From contig NZ_AFWE01000224.1 of NCBI RefSeq assembly GCF_000222585.1, positions 1-36,138 of the forward strand: a stretch of 36,138 nucleotides of DNA. Direction: 5' to 3'. A program made the translations under genes and the position numbers. Each line of letters begins with the position of its first letter. The stretch's first letter is position 1. Origin of the DNA: Vibrio scophthalmi LMG 19158 (GTDB taxonomy: Bacteria > Pseudomonadota > Gammaproteobacteria > Enterobacterales > Vibrionaceae). This document shows, one piece after another, positions 1 to 10,376 of this stretch. The notes under the pieces are model-generated. The model was not told where the DNA came from. It saw nothing but the letters and a program-made list of their open reading frames with translations, and did no database searches.

Positions 1-10
1 TTGGTATTAA

Positions 11-38
11 GCCTCAGCAGAAATGCTGGGGCTTTTTT
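11..38 (+). terminator. Intrinsic terminator of an upstream (off-window) tRNA/rRNA operon
   Basis: A nine-pair stem, GCCTCAGCA with TGCTGGGGC, closed by a GAAA tetraloop and followed by six T. The same hairpin recurs at 147-173 behind a decayed tRNA-like sequence. I infer that a real tRNA, probably the last gene of an rRNA operon, ends just before the window. Confidence 0.85.
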
Positions 39-50
39 ACATCTGGATTT

Positions 51-138
51 TGGAGTTTGTCGCTACTTGGCAGAGCAGCGGATCCCGCTAATTACAAAAC
101 TGCGCGTGTTGAGGATTCGAATCTCTCCACCCCAGCCA
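51..138 (+). pseudogene. Decayed tRNA-Trp-like gene
   Basis: This 88-nt stretch ends in GCCA and carries a recognisable T arm (GTGTTGAGGATTCGAAT...) and the 3' acceptor strand CACCCCA. The 3' half closely resembles my memory of gammaproteobacterial tRNA-Trp (CAAAAC...GTGTTG...TTCGA...TCTCTCC). Five of seven acceptor pairs form with TGGAGTT at 51-57, and a weak D arm contains TTGGCAGAGC. The anticodon stem keeps about four pairs (GCGGA with ACTGC), but the loop is about 16 nt instead of 7 and has no intact CCA anticodon. The T stem has one A-C mismatch. I read it as a duplicated, non-functional tRNA-Trp. A degenerate tRNA-Gln was considered because of the CCCCAGCCA end but fits the interior less well. 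Confidence 0.6.
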
Positions 139-146
139 TATACTAA

Positions 147-173
147 GCCTCAGCAGAAATGCTGGGGATTTTT
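147..173 (+). terminator. Second copy of the tRNA-operon terminator
   Basis: GCCTCAGCA-GAAA-TGCTGGGG is followed by ATTTTT. Apart from the last closing base and a few flanking bases it is identical to the hairpin at 11-38. The preceding TACTAAG matches TATTAAG in front of copy one, so tRNA and terminator were probably duplicated together. Confidence 0.8.
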
Positions 174-516
174 ACGTCTGCATTTATGGTTGTTCGCCAC
201 GAGCTCTTGTTATTGTTCTATTTTAGCCTGTATTACGGTTGCTGGGATTTATTGCTAGCGAATACATAGAGCTTACCTTAGCGTTGCTGTCACTACAGAG
301 GAGCTTATAGCCCCCTTTTTCGCTAAATCTAATATAGCTATGCTGATGTTGATAGCTTCTATAGTTTTTGCGCTGATATTGACACTAAAGTGACTCCTGT
401 AACGTTTGAAATTAAACCTCATTAGCAACACCAATTTATTGGAATTTATTATTGTCTTGGTGTCTATATCGCGTGGAAGTGGCTAGAATATAGCCATTGA
501 ATATATTGGGGGATTT
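174..516. other. Gene-poor gap between the tRNA tail and crcB
   Basis: No credible coding frame is seen. Two small dyads are present: ACACCAA (428-434) with TTGGTGT (457-463), and TGGCTA-GAATA-TAGCCA (480-496), the latter about 10 nt before the crcB ribosome-binding site. I looked for the conserved core of a fluoride (crcB) riboswitch and did not find one. Confidence 0.5.
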
Positions 517-906
517 ATGGGCCAACTTTCCATACTCGGCTTTATTGCACTCGGTGGGGCATTTGGTGCTTGTTCCCGCTATTTAGTCTCGGAGCTTTGC
601 GTCGCACTGCTAGGACGTGGCTTTCCTTACGGTACGTTAACGGTCAACGTGGTCGGGTCTTTTATTATGGGTCTGCTGATCGCAGCATTTGAAAGTGAAG
701 TTCTTGCTATTGAGCCATGGCGCCAAATTATTGGTTTAGGTTTCCTTGGTGCATTGACGACCTTCTCAACCTTTTCTATGGATAACGTTTTACTGATGCA
801 GCAAGGTGCTTTTCTCAAGATGGGCCTAAACGTTCTACTTAATGTGGTATTAAGTATTTCAGCCGCTTGGGTTGGCTTCCAACTTTTAATGAAAGTTAAC
901 ATTTAG
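517..906 (+). CDS. crcB: Fluoride channel CrcB (Fluc family)
   Basis: CrcB/Fluc proteins are small, four-helix inner-membrane channels that work as dual-topology dimers and export fluoride. At 129 aa the length is normal. Family motifs are clear: an N-terminal GGAFGACSRY, then GTLTVNVVGSFIMG (helix 2) and FLGALTTFSTFSMD (helix 3, the conserved TTFST phenylalanine-rich pore segment). The start is supported by the GGGGGA ribosome-binding site at about 507-512. It stands alone between the tRNA relic and the thi operon. No fluoride riboswitch is recognisable upstream, so regulation is not evident. Confidence 0.95.
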   Translation: MGQLSILGFIALGGAFGACSRYLVSELCVALLGRGFPYGTLTVNVVGSFIMGLLIAAFESEVLAIEPWRQIIGLGFLGALTTFSTFSMDNVLLMQQGAFLKMGLNVLLNVVLSISAAWVGFQLLMKVNI

Positions 907-963
907 TTAAATTACAGCGTGTACGGCTTGGTTTCGAATCACTAATTGCTTATAATTGCTTCA

Positions 964-1045
964 CTTGTCGGAGAGCCATTTGGCTGAGACCGTTTATTCG
1001 GGATCCGTAGAACCTGATCAGGCTAAGACCTGCGTAGGGAACAAG
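964..1045 (+). promoter_or_regulatory. TPP riboswitch (thi box)
   Basis: The conserved TPP aptamer elements occur in order: P1 strand CTTGT (964-968), GGCTGAGA at the pyrimidine-binding junction, AACCTGATC, and GCGTAGGGAA, closing with ACAAG (1041-1045) to complete P1. It is followed by a leader of about 160 nt before thiC. The leader holds an imperfect hairpin at 1059-1084 (ACCTA...TAGGT) without a T tract, so control of translation or Rho-dependent termination is more likely than an intrinsic terminator. The mode of control is inference; the aptamer itself is plain. Confidence 0.95.
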
Positions 1046-1188
1046 AGAAGATCATTGCACCTAAATATCCCGCTATATCTAGGTTAAATCATCTCATTAT
1101 CAGTGCACACTTTTTGTCAGTGACACTCGATCCTCTTGTCATATCGTTCCGCCAAGCATTTTTATCCCATACGTTTTATAAAAAATGA

Positions 1189-3141
<1,953 letters not shown>

Positions 3142-3143
3142 TC

Positions 3144-4403
3144 ATGGTCGAAATATTGGTTCCATCATCTGCGATAGAGCTAACGGCTGAGATTCAGCAG
3201 GCATTGTTGGTCGCAGAGCAAAATGGCTTTGCGATTGACCAAGTGATGTTGGGCGTAAGCTCTACATCGCTTTTTGCGATAAACCTTGCTGATAAAAAGC
3301 TCGTCATTGGTGCTGATTTTATCGGGAGCGATGATAGCGTAAGTGACTACCATCTTTGTTATAGCAATCAGAAGAGTGTGGTGACTGCTCCTAGTCAGCG
3401 TAATACCATTTCTCTCGGACTAGCAGATAGCGGTCATGCTTTGGATATATGGCATCATCCCTTGGGTGATGAGGTTAGGGCGCTTTCTTATCCGCTTCAG
3501 ACGCTTGATGATAAACAGCAGCCGCGACATCTATCTTGGGTGTTGGTGTTATTGAGCTTAGAGTTTCCGATTGAAGATTGTCTTACGCTTGCACGAGCGA
3601 TGATAAATGTTTCACGTGAAACATGGGCGGCTGATTTTACCCAGTTTCCCCGCCCGGTACTTGAAGACAAACGACTAGGTATTCAAGTTGGTTGGTCAAC
3701 TCAACGTTGCGCTGCTTCTTTTACTCGATTAGACAAGCAAAAAATCGGCCTCTATCCAGTAGTTGATAGTGTTGAGTGGGTTGAAAAGCTATTGAAACTG
3801 GGTGTTAACACCGTGCAATTGCGGATAAAAGATGCCAATCAAAGTGACCTGGAAGCGCAAGTAAAGCACGCAATTGATCTTGGTAAACAGCATAACAGCC
3901 AAGTATTTATCAATGATTATTGGCAACTCGCTCTCAAGTATGGTGCTTTCGGTGTTCATCTTGGTCAGGAAGATATCGAACATGCTGACCTTAGTTCAAT
4001 CAATCAAGCGGGTGTTTGTCTTGGCTTATCAACGCATGGTTATTTTGAATTACTGCGAATCAGTCAACTCAAACCAAGCTATATAGCGCTTGGTCATATA
4101 TTCCCAACGACAACCAAAGAAATGCCTTCCAAACCTCAAGGTTTGGTTCGTTTGGCGTTATACCAACGACTTATTGATACGATTCCCTATCACGATGAAC
4201 TTGGTTATCCAACGGTGGCGATTGGCGGGATTGACCTTGCGACAGCCCCAGAGGTCTGGTGTTGTGGTGTTTCAAGCTTAGCTGTTGTGCGAGCGATTAC
4301 TTTGGCCCCCGACCCGCAGAAAGTCTTGTCTGAGTTCGGACGAGTCATGCAGCCAAAAACACGAATGTACCTTAGTGAGCGAGGTGCAGAACATGTTATC
4401 TGA
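3144..4403 (+). CDS. thiE: Thiamine-phosphate synthase ThiE with an N-terminal degenerate ThiD-like extension
   Basis: ThiE joins HMP-PP and thiazole phosphate into thiamine phosphate. The catalytic TIM-barrel domain occupies about residues 201-415 with [39 protein letters not shown] (pyrophosphate loop) and AIGGI all present. At 419 aa the protein is roughly twice a stand-alone ThiE (about 211 aa). Residues 1-195 are not part of that fold. Residues 128-161 ([19 protein letters not shown]...) align by eye with the C-terminal helix region of ThiD/ribokinase-type kinases, but the GTGC anion-hole motif reads LSWV, so this half is probably a dead kinase relic. The gene carries a perfect parS site at 3608-3623 and overlaps thiF by 11 bases. 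Confidence 0.93.
   Translation: MVEILVPSSAIELTAEIQQALLVAEQNGFAIDQVMLGVSSTSLFAINLADKKLVIGADFIGSDDSVSDYHLCYSNQKSVVTAPSQRNTISLGLADSGHALDIWHHPLGDEVRALSYPLQTLDDKQQPRHLSWVLVLLSLEFPIEDCLTLARAMINVSRETWAADFTQFPRPVLEDKRLGIQVGWSTQRCAASFTRLDKQKIGLYPVVDSVEWVEKLLKLGVNTVQLRIKDANQSDLEAQVKHAIDLGKQHNSQVFINDYWQLALKYGAFGVHLGQEDIEHADLSSINQAGVCLGLSTHGYFELLRISQLKPSYIALGHIFPTTTKEMPSKPQGLVRLALYQRLIDTIPYHDELGYPTVAIGGIDLATAPEVWCCGVSSLAVVRAITLAPDPQKVLSEFGRVMQPKTRMYLSERGAEHVI
3608..3623. other. parS site (ParB-binding) inside thiE
   Basis: TGTTTCACGTGAAACA is a perfect 16-bp palindrome and an exact match to the bacterial parS consensus TGTTNCACGTGAAACA. In the thiE frame it encodes NVSRET in the degenerate N-terminal half. 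ParB (Spo0J) binds such sites near oriC to load the partition complex. Confidence 0.9.
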
Positions 4404-5169
4404 TCGATCATTTTTGCGTTACCAAAGACAAGTTTGCTTATCTGAAGTTTCAGAGCAAGGGCAAGTATCGCTAGTTAACTCGCATGTCTTGGTCATCGGT
4501 TGCGGCGGTTTAGGTTGTGCTGCCACGCTCTATTTAGCCGCCGCTGGTGTAGGCCACTTAGTTGTTGTTGATGATGATTTGGTTGAAGAGAGCAATTTAC
4601 AAAGGCAAGTTGCTTATCGGCAAACCGATCTTCAGCACAATAAAGCTAAGGCGCTGATGCAACAACTAAAGCAACTCAACGACAGTATCAATGTTAGGGC
4701 TGTCGAACGACGCTTAGCTGATGAACAGCTTGGTCTTGAGATCATGCTGGCAGATGTTGTACTCGATTGCAGTGATAATTTGCTCACACGTCAGCAAGTG
4801 AATCGAATCTGTTCACAACAAAAAACGCCGCTTATTTCTGCAGCTGCGATAGGTTGGCAAGGCCAGTTTACGGTCTTCGATTATTTACCAGAGTCACCTT
4901 GTTATCGTTGTCTTATTCCATTTGATGAAACAACTCAAGAAGGTAAGTGCAGTGAGATGGGCATTATTGGTCCAGTCGTTGGGGTTCTAGGAAATTATCA
5001 GGCATTGGCTGCAATCCAAAAATTAGCAACGGGTAAATTTTTTGTTGAGCCTAATCAGTTGCATCTGTTCAATGGCCAAACGATGCAATGGCAAGCCATC
5101 AAAATAGTGCGTGACTCTGAGTGTAAGCTCTGCAACGTATCCCAAGCGACTACGGAGGTCGCATCATGA
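4393..5169 (+). CDS. thiF: Sulfur-carrier adenylyltransferase ThiF
   Basis: ThiF adenylates the C-terminal glycine of ThiS and helps transfer sulfur to it for thiazole synthesis. The 258-aa E1-like protein shows the nucleotide-binding loop GCGGLG (residues 36-41), the DDD...NLQRQ segment, DCSDN, zinc cysteine pairs Cys170/Cys173 and Cys244/Cys247, and the expected catalytic cysteine in GKCSEMG (Cys186). I start it at 4393, not at an ATG 108 bases earlier, because [13 protein letters not shown] matches the family N-terminus and GAGCGAGGT lies just upstream. It overlaps thiE by 11 bases and thiS by four, which implies translational coupling. Confidence 0.96.
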   Translation: MLSDRSFLRYQRQVCLSEVSEQGQVSLVNSHVLVIGCGGLGCAATLYLAAAGVGHLVVVDDDLVEESNLQRQVAYRQTDLQHNKAKALMQQLKQLNDSINVRAVERRLADEQLGLEIMLADVVLDCSDNLLTRQQVNRICSQQKTPLISAAAIGWQGQFTVFDYLPESPCYRCLIPFDETTQEGKCSEMGIIGPVVGVLGNYQALAAIQKLATGKFFVEPNQLHLFNGQTMQWQAIKIVRDSECKLCNVSQATTEVAS

Positions 5170-5375
5170 GTGTTATTACGATTTACATTAATCAAACGCC
5201 GCATCAGATCGCACGTGGTGGAGATTTAGAACAGCTGATTAGCCAATGCAAACTTCCTCATCAAGGATGTGTATTTGCGATTAATAATCAGGTAGTGCCC
5301 CGCAGTGTTTGGGCGAGCACCTTGCTTTGTGAAGGTGATGAAATATCACTATTTCAAGCGATTGCAGGAGGTTAA
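5166..5375 (+). CDS. thiS: Sulfur carrier protein ThiS
   Basis: A 69-aa ubiquitin-fold protein ending in the diagnostic Gly-Gly (AIAGG). This tail is adenylated by ThiF, turned into a thiocarboxylate and delivered to ThiG. The conserved segments [12 protein letters not shown] and [14 protein letters not shown] are typical. The start overlaps the thiF stop (ATGA), with GGAGG about 8 bases before it inside thiF. The length is the family norm (E. coli 66 aa). Confidence 0.96.
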   Translation: MSVITIYINQTPHQIARGGDLEQLISQCKLPHQGCVFAINNQVVPRSVWASTLLCEGDEISLFQAIAGG

Positions 5376-5377
5376 TG

Positions 5378-6142
5378 ATGTTAAAAATTGCTGATAAAGC
5401 CTTTCATTCACGGTTGTTCACTGGAACAGGTAAATTTGCCAATTCGAGTTTAATGGCCCGTGCGATCATTGCTTCAGAATCTCAGTTGGCGACGATGGCC
5501 CTCAAGCGAGTTGATATTAACGATAAGCATGATGATATCTTGTCTCCTTTGATTGAATCGGGCGTCAACCTGTTACCAAATACCTCTGGGGCAAAGAATG
5601 CCAAAGATGCCGTCTTTGCGGCTCATCTTGCGCGAGAAGCACTAGGAACCAATTGGTTAAAACTGGAAATTCATCCTGATCCTAAATATTTGATGCCAGA
5701 CCCAATTGAAACCTTAGCAGCGGCAGAGCAACTGGTTAAAGATGGCTTTGTCGTCTTGCCTTATTGTCATGCTGATCCTGTTCTGTGTAAGCGGTTAGAA
5801 GAGGTAGGTTGCGCTGCAGTCATGCCTCTAGGTGCGCCAATTGGTTCAAACAAGGGGCTTGTTTCACAAGATTTCCTGGAGATTATTATCGATCAGGCAT
5901 CTGTACCGGTTGTGGTTGATGCCGGTATTGGTGCGCCATCTCATGCCGCACGAGCGATGGAGCTTGGCGCAGATGCGGTATTAGTCAATACCGCCATTGC
6001 CGCAGCGAGTGATCCGGTTGCGATGGCTATCGCCTTCAAGCTCGCCGTCGAGTCTGGCCGTATGGCTTATGAGTCAGGTCTTGCTGGGCAAGTATCGCAT
6101 GCTGTTGCTTCGAGTCCTTTGACTTCATTTCTGGATAACTAG
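5378..6142 (+). CDS. thiG: Thiazole synthase ThiG
   Basis: ThiG condenses dehydroglycine, deoxyxylulose phosphate and ThiS-thiocarboxylate into the thiazole phosphate carboxylate. The 254-aa TIM barrel is very close to E. coli ThiG ([53 protein letters not shown]). Lys95 in LKLEIHPD is the expected Schiff-base lysine. Two ATGs are adjacent; AGGAGG at 5366-5371 lies six bases before 5378 but only three before 5375, and MLKIADK matches the family start, so 5378 is preferred. Confidence 0.97.
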   Translation: MLKIADKAFHSRLFTGTGKFANSSLMARAIIASESQLATMALKRVDINDKHDDILSPLIESGVNLLPNTSGAKNAKDAVFAAHLAREALGTNWLKLEIHPDPKYLMPDPIETLAAAEQLVKDGFVVLPYCHADPVLCKRLEEVGCAAVMPLGAPIGSNKGLVSQDFLEIIIDQASVPVVVDAGIGAPSHAARAMELGADAVLVNTAIAAASDPVAMAIAFKLAVESGRMAYESGLAGQVSHAVASSPLTSFLDN

Positions 6143-6151
6143 GTTGATGCT

Positions 6152-7264
6152 ATGAGCTTTGTTAACCGATTCAATCAACTCAATTGGGATGACATTTCGT
6201 TATCTATTTACGCTAAAACGGCAAAGGATGTTGAGCGCGCCTTAGCCAAGCCTAGGCGTGATTTGGAAGACTTTAAAGCGCTGATTTCACCTGCGGCTGA
6301 ACCTTACTTAGAGCAGATGGCACAACAATCCTTTGCGCTTACCCGTAAGCGGTTTGGGCATACAATGTCGCTCTATATTCCGCTCTACCTTTCTAATTTA
6401 TGTGCCAATGCTTGTAGCTATTGTGGTTTTTCGATGGAGAACCGGATTAAGCGCCGTACCTTGATTGAAGATGAAATAGAAGCGGAAGTTGCAGCGATCA
6501 AAGCAATGAAATTTGACAGCGTTTTACTGGTAACCGGTGAACACGAAACGAAAGTGGGTATGAACTACTTTCGGAAAATGTTGCCACTGATCAAGCCAAG
6601 CTTTAACTATTTGGCCATGGAAGTTCAGCCACTTGCCGAGCAAGACTATGCAGAATTGAAAACGCTTGGGCTTGATGCTGTGATGGTCTATCAGGAAACC
6701 TATCATCCGAGTACGTATGCTCAGCATCATCTACGTGGCAATAAAACCAAATTTGAGTATCGCTTAGAAACACCCGATCGACTGGCGAAAGCGGGGATTG
6801 ATAAGATTGGTATCGGTGCTTTGATTGGACTGGAAGAGTGGCGTACCGATTGCTTCTTCGTTGCTGCGCACCTTGACTACTTAGAACGTCGCTATTGGAA
6901 AACGCGTTATTCAATTTCTTTCCCGCGCCTGCGACCATGTGAAGGTGGCTTACAACCAAAATCGGTGATGACAGATAAGCAATTGGTGCAATTGATCTGC
7001 GCATATCGCTTGTTAAACTCCGAAGTTGAATTATCACTTTCTACACGCGAAAGCGAAGTATTCCGCGATAATGTATTACCGTTAGGTATTACAGCAATGT
7101 CTGCGGCATCTAAGACTCAACCGGGAGGGTATGCGTTAGAGGATAGCGAGCTAGAGCAGTTTGAGATTAGTGATGAACGGAGTGCGAGTCGCGTTGAAGC
7201 GATGATTCGGAGTAAGGGATTTGATCCCATCTGGCGTGACTGGCATTCAGCCTATTCGGGGTAG
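6152..7264 (+). CDS. thiH: 2-iminoacetate synthase (tyrosine lyase) ThiH
   Basis: ThiH is a radical-SAM enzyme that cleaves tyrosine to dehydroglycine and p-cresol, feeding ThiG. Its presence instead of the oxidase ThiO is typical of facultative anaerobes. The 370-aa protein has the CxxxCxxC cluster motif as CANACSYC (Cys84, Cys88, Cys91), followed by GFSMENRIKR. The C-terminal segment STRES and AASKTQPGGY is conserved in ThiH/BATS domains. It is the last gene of the operon, nine bases after thiG, and is followed by a parS site and a strong two-way terminator. Confidence 0.97.
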   Translation: MSFVNRFNQLNWDDISLSIYAKTAKDVERALAKPRRDLEDFKALISPAAEPYLEQMAQQSFALTRKRFGHTMSLYIPLYLSNLCANACSYCGFSMENRIKRRTLIEDEIEAEVAAIKAMKFDSVLLVTGEHETKVGMNYFRKMLPLIKPSFNYLAMEVQPLAEQDYAELKTLGLDAVMVYQETYHPSTYAQHHLRGNKTKFEYRLETPDRLAKAGIDKIGIGALIGLEEWRTDCFFVAAHLDYLERRYWKTRYSISFPRLRPCEGGLQPKSVMTDKQLVQLICAYRLLNSEVELSLSTRESEVFRDNVLPLGITAMSAASKTQPGGYALEDSELEQFEISDERSASRVEAMIRSKGFDPIWRDWHSAYSG

Positions 7265-7286
7265 ATTCCATTGAGTGGCGAATGAG

Positions 7287-7302
7287 TGTTTCACGTGAAA
7301 CA
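7287..7302. other. parS site (ParB-binding) between thiH and the aminopeptidase gene
   Basis: TGTTTCACGTGAAACA, identical to the site in thiE and a perfect match to the parS consensus. It lies 22 bases after the thiH stop and abuts the terminator hairpin, with a run of A shared between them. Confidence 0.92.
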
Positions 7303-7303
7303 A

Positions 7304-7328
7304 AAAAGGCTTCCGTAGGAAGCCTTTT
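7304..7328. terminator. Bidirectional terminator after thiH
   Basis: The stem AAAAGGCTTCC with GGAAGCCTTTT has a three-base loop (GTA). A and T tracts on either side allow termination from both strands: thiH on the plus strand and the aminopeptidase gene on the minus strand, whose stop lies about 65 bases away. Confidence 0.85.
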
Positions 7329-7392
7329 CATTAGGTCATACACGAGACATCATTGCTAATGAGTCGTGATGTTTGGCCGATATTGTCAAACA

Positions 7393-9180
7393 TTAGTGAC
7401 TGAGCGGAAGCGTTGCTTGACGCAACCAGGTTTGTACATCGCCGGCTACCAATGCACTTAAATCTTGCCATACCTTATCATGGTATTCATTTAGCCACGC
7501 CAGTTCAGGTCGAGTGAGTAGGTTGACGTCGATATTGCGTACATCAATCGGACAACGTGTCAGCGACTCAAAAGTCAGAACTGAGAAGTCACCTTGCGTT
7601 GGCAGTTCAACCACAAGCTCTAAGTTTTCAATCCGGATACCAAACTCTTCAGCACGGTAATAACCAGGTTCGTTCGATAGCACCATACCTTCAACTAGTG
7701 GGACATCAATTAAACGTTTTGAGATGCTGGCAGGACCTTCATGTACACTCAAGAAGTGGCCGACACCATGGCCTGTGCCGTGGTCATAGTCGTAGCCTTC
7801 AGCCCACAAATGCTGGCGTGCAAGAGTATCGAGTTGGAAGCCTCGAGTCCCTTGCGGGAAACGAGCTCGAGCAATACCAATATGGCCTTTTAGGGCCAAG
7901 GTAAATTGCTTAATCATATCGTCACTTGGCTGGCCAATCGCAATTGTACGAGTAATGTCGGTAGTGCCATCTAAATACTGACCACCTGAATCGACCAAGT
8001 ACAGTGTGTTGAGGCTTAGTTGACCTGGTGTTGGTTGATTTTCATGATTGTAGTGACACATAGCAGCATTGCCGCCAGCTGCAGAAATAGTATCAAAGCT
8101 CAGATCCATTAGGCTTGGATCCATGCGGCGAATTGCTTCCAGCTTATCAGCAAGTTGTGCCTCGTTATGCAGTTTGCCTTGAGCGACTTCATTATCAAGC
8201 CACGATAAGAACGTCACCATCGCAACACCATCACGAATATGGCAAGCTTTCATGCCTGCAATCTCAGTGGCGTTTTTAGCCGCTTTTGGCATTAGACAGG
8301 GATCGGCGGCTGAGATAACGGTTGCACCACTATTTTGTAGCACTAACTTAAACCAAGCGTTGCTGGTATTGGTGTCAAGTAGGACCTTAGAGTCGCCTAA
8401 TGCTTCCAAGCGATCTTGTAACTGCTCTGGATGATAAACGCTGACACCTTGGCCAACATGTTGGGCAAACTCACTCGGTAGACGTGCAGGATCGAGGAAG
8501 AACTCAACGTTGCCATTGCTGTGTAAGATGACATGAGAAAGCAGCACTGGCAGGCGTGATACATCCAGCCCGCGTACATTCAGCAGCCAACAGATAGAAT
8601 CTAGTGCGGTGATTACGGCACTATCGCCACCTTGCTTAGCAACAATGGCGCCAATTTGTTCGCGTTTATTGGCACTGGATTGGCCAACTGAGTCCGTAGC
8701 CATTAAGCGTACTTCAGAGACAACGGCAGCAGGGCGGTCGAGCCAAAGCTCATCAATTGGATTGGTTTCCAATATGGTTAGTTGATGTTGCTTCGTTAGC
8801 TTCGCCTGCGCTACTTCTAACCACGCGCCAGAATGCATGCGTGGGTCGATAGCCACTTTTTTACCCGCAGTAACATGGTCAATAATCCAATCTAATGCTG
8901 GCTCATTGATGAGATGACGGTACTCAAATAGCTCACTAGGTACTTGTTTAGTCACTTGAACGGTATAACGGCCATCGACAAATATCGCCGCTTTATCTTG
9001 AGTGATGACAGCGGCACCAGCCGAACCAGTAAAACCGGTTAGCCAGTGTAAGCGTTCGTTATGTGCTGGGACGTATTCACCCAAGTATTCATCTTCGTGA
9101 GGCACAATAAGTGCATCAATATCGTGCTGAACAAGCCATTGTCTAATGGCGCTCAAACGCTGTTCAGTGTTTGTAAGCAT
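7393..9180 (-). CDS. Xaa-Pro aminopeptidase (aminopeptidase P, M24B family, large form)
   Basis: This cytosolic metallopeptidase removes N-terminal residues preceding proline. The 595-aa length and three-domain layout (two creatinase-like N-terminal domains to about residue 310, the pita-bread catalytic domain to about 530, and a short C-terminal domain) match the large eukaryotic-like aminopeptidase P, not the 440-aa E. coli PepP. Metal ligands are visible in order: LVDSGGQY and GTTDITRT (Asp, Asp), GHGVGHF (His), SNEPGYY (Glu), RIENL (Glu). The start has AAGGA upstream. It is a single-gene unit between the thi terminator and the lysR gene, with no sign of a secretion signal. Confidence 0.93.
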   Translation of the reverse strand: MLTNTEQRLSAIRQWLVQHDIDALIVPHEDEYLGEYVPAHNERLHWLTGFTGSAGAAVITQDKAAIFVDGRYTVQVTKQVPSELFEYRHLINEPALDWIIDHVTAGKKVAIDPRMHSGAWLEVAQAKLTKQHQLTILETNPIDELWLDRPAAVVSEVRLMATDSVGQSSANKREQIGAIVAKQGGDSAVITALDSICWLLNVRGLDVSRLPVLLSHVILHSNGNVEFFLDPARLPSEFAQHVGQGVSVYHPEQLQDRLEALGDSKVLLDTNTSNAWFKLVLQNSGATVISAADPCLMPKAAKNATEIAGMKACHIRDGVAMVTFLSWLDNEVAQGKLHNEAQLADKLEAIRRMDPSLMDLSFDTISAAGGNAAMCHYNHENQPTPGQLSLNTLYLVDSGGQYLDGTTDITRTIAIGQPSDDMIKQFTLALKGHIGIARARFPQGTRGFQLDTLARQHLWAEGYDYDHGTGHGVGHFLSVHEGPASISKRLIDVPLVEGMVLSNEPGYYRAEEFGIRIENLELVVELPTQGDFSVLTFESLTRCPIDVRNIDVNLLTRPELAWLNEYHDKVWQDLSALVAGDVQTWLRQATLPLSH

Positions 9181-9333
9181 GATCGTTAATCCTTCAAATA
9201 GAGTGGCCGCGCAAGCGTAGCGATAATCGAGAATAAGCTACTCTTTTTGCCGCATGGCTGCAATTGTTAGCGCAAGAGTTTGTTTTGTTTCCTTTGTGGC
9301 AACGTATTTCAATCTAGAGTGAAAATTGCTTTG

Positions 9334-10275
9334 TTAACGTAATGAGTTGGTTTTTTCGGTGATCAGAGAGCGAAGCCATGAGAGGGCCGGATCACTCTCG
9401 CGATCGCGATGCCAAAACAATGTATAAGCCATTGGCGGGAACTCTAGAGGCAATGGCAAAACAGTGAGATTGTTTTGACTGGCAGCAAGGTGCACAAAGT
9501 GGCTCGGTGCAGTAAAGACGAAATCGGTATAGCAGCATAGGCTGGCCGCACTGTTGAAATCGGGTACAGTTACCGCGATATCGCGCTCAGCTCCGATATC
9601 GGCCAGACGGTAGTCGAGTAACCAGCGATCATTGCCATCACAACGAACTTGTACATGACGCTGTTTGAGATAGTTGGCTAAGTTCCATGGTTGTGTCAGC
9701 GCAGGGTGATCTTTACGAAGCAGGCACATCTGATTGTCGCGATAGATCTCTTGTTCACAAATATCAGTGGGTGGCAGCATGGTGAGTTTGGCATCGTTGA
9801 TATCGATATCTTTCCCTGTAATGCCTAAGTCCAATTCCCCTCGTTGCAGCAGAGCAAAAGTTTGGTCATTCCAAGGGTGGGTACTGATGGTTACATTTGG
9901 TGCTTGCTTAAAAATCTGCGGTAAGAAGTGCGGCAAAATCAGTGGGTAGACACTTTCCACTGCTGCAATTTGAAAGCGGTAGTCACTTGAATGAGGGGAA
10001 AATTGTTCAGGCTGAGTTAACTGTTCCAGTTGATGGATCAGGTTATCCAGTTTGGGTTTCAGAAATAGCGTTTTAGGTGTGGCGGTTAAACCATGCGCAT
10101 TGCGAATGAACAATGGGTCGTCGAACTGCTGACGAAGTTTGGCTAAGTTCTTACTGACAGCGGATTGAGACAAACAGAGTCGGTTAGCGCTGCGAGTGAC
10201 GTTTAGCTCCTCGGTGAGTACTTTTAAACAGACCAGTAAATTGAGATCAATACGGGCAAGTTTTTCAATGTTCAT
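9334..10275 (-). CDS. LysR-family transcriptional regulator
   Basis: The 313-aa protein has an N-terminal winged helix-turn-helix (residues about 5-64: LARIDLNLLVCLKVLTEEL...SANRLCLSQSAVSKNLAKLR) and an effector-binding domain from about 90 onward. The NLLVCL and MAYTLFWH segments resemble the NodD/LeuO-like and YidZ-type branch of the family. It is transcribed divergently from a Bcr/CflA-type exporter across 101 bases. LysR regulators usually control themselves and the divergent gene, so the exporter is the likely target. The ligand is not predictable from sequence. The family call is firm, the target is inference. Confidence 0.92.
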   Translation of the reverse strand: MNIEKLARIDLNLLVCLKVLTEELNVTRSANRLCLSQSAVSKNLAKLRQQFDDPLFIRNAHGLTATPKTLFLKPKLDNLIHQLEQLTQPEQFSPHSSDYRFQIAAVESVYPLILPHFLPQIFKQAPNVTISTHPWNDQTFALLQRGELDLGITGKDIDINDAKLTMLPPTDICEQEIYRDNQMCLLRKDHPALTQPWNLANYLKQRHVQVRCDGNDRWLLDYRLADIGAERDIAVTVPDFNSAASLCCYTDFVFTAPSHFVHLAASQNNLTVLPLPLEFPPMAYTLFWHRDRESDPALSWLRSLITEKTNSLR

Positions 10276-10300
10276 AGCTATTCCTAATTAGAATATCTCG

Positions 10301-10317
10301 AATGACTTAATGTCATT
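10301..10317. promoter_or_regulatory. Candidate LysR-type operator (T-N11-A dyad)
   Basis: AATGAC-TTAAT-GTCATT is a perfect six-base inverted repeat with the T-N11-A spacing typical of LysR-family boxes. It sits in the 101-base region between the divergent lysR gene and the MFS exporter, 26 bases upstream of the regulator start. Confidence 0.55.
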
Positions 10318-10376
10318 GGATGTCATATCTAGCCTAACTTACACTTAGGCAAATTTCATCCACTAATGGTTTTGTT

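Noticed and set aside
1-258. An 85-codon open frame across the tRNA tail
   Set aside because: It runs through two terminator hairpins and the tRNA-like sequence, starts at the window edge and has no protein-like features.
300-516. Fluoride (crcB) riboswitch in front of crcB
   Set aside because: The conserved GGNGATG opening and the pseudoknot core could not be found; only two short dyads are present.
4285-4392. N-terminal extension of ThiF
   Set aside because: It lies wholly inside thiE in another frame and is unlike any ThiF N-terminus; the start at 4393 has a ribosome-binding site.
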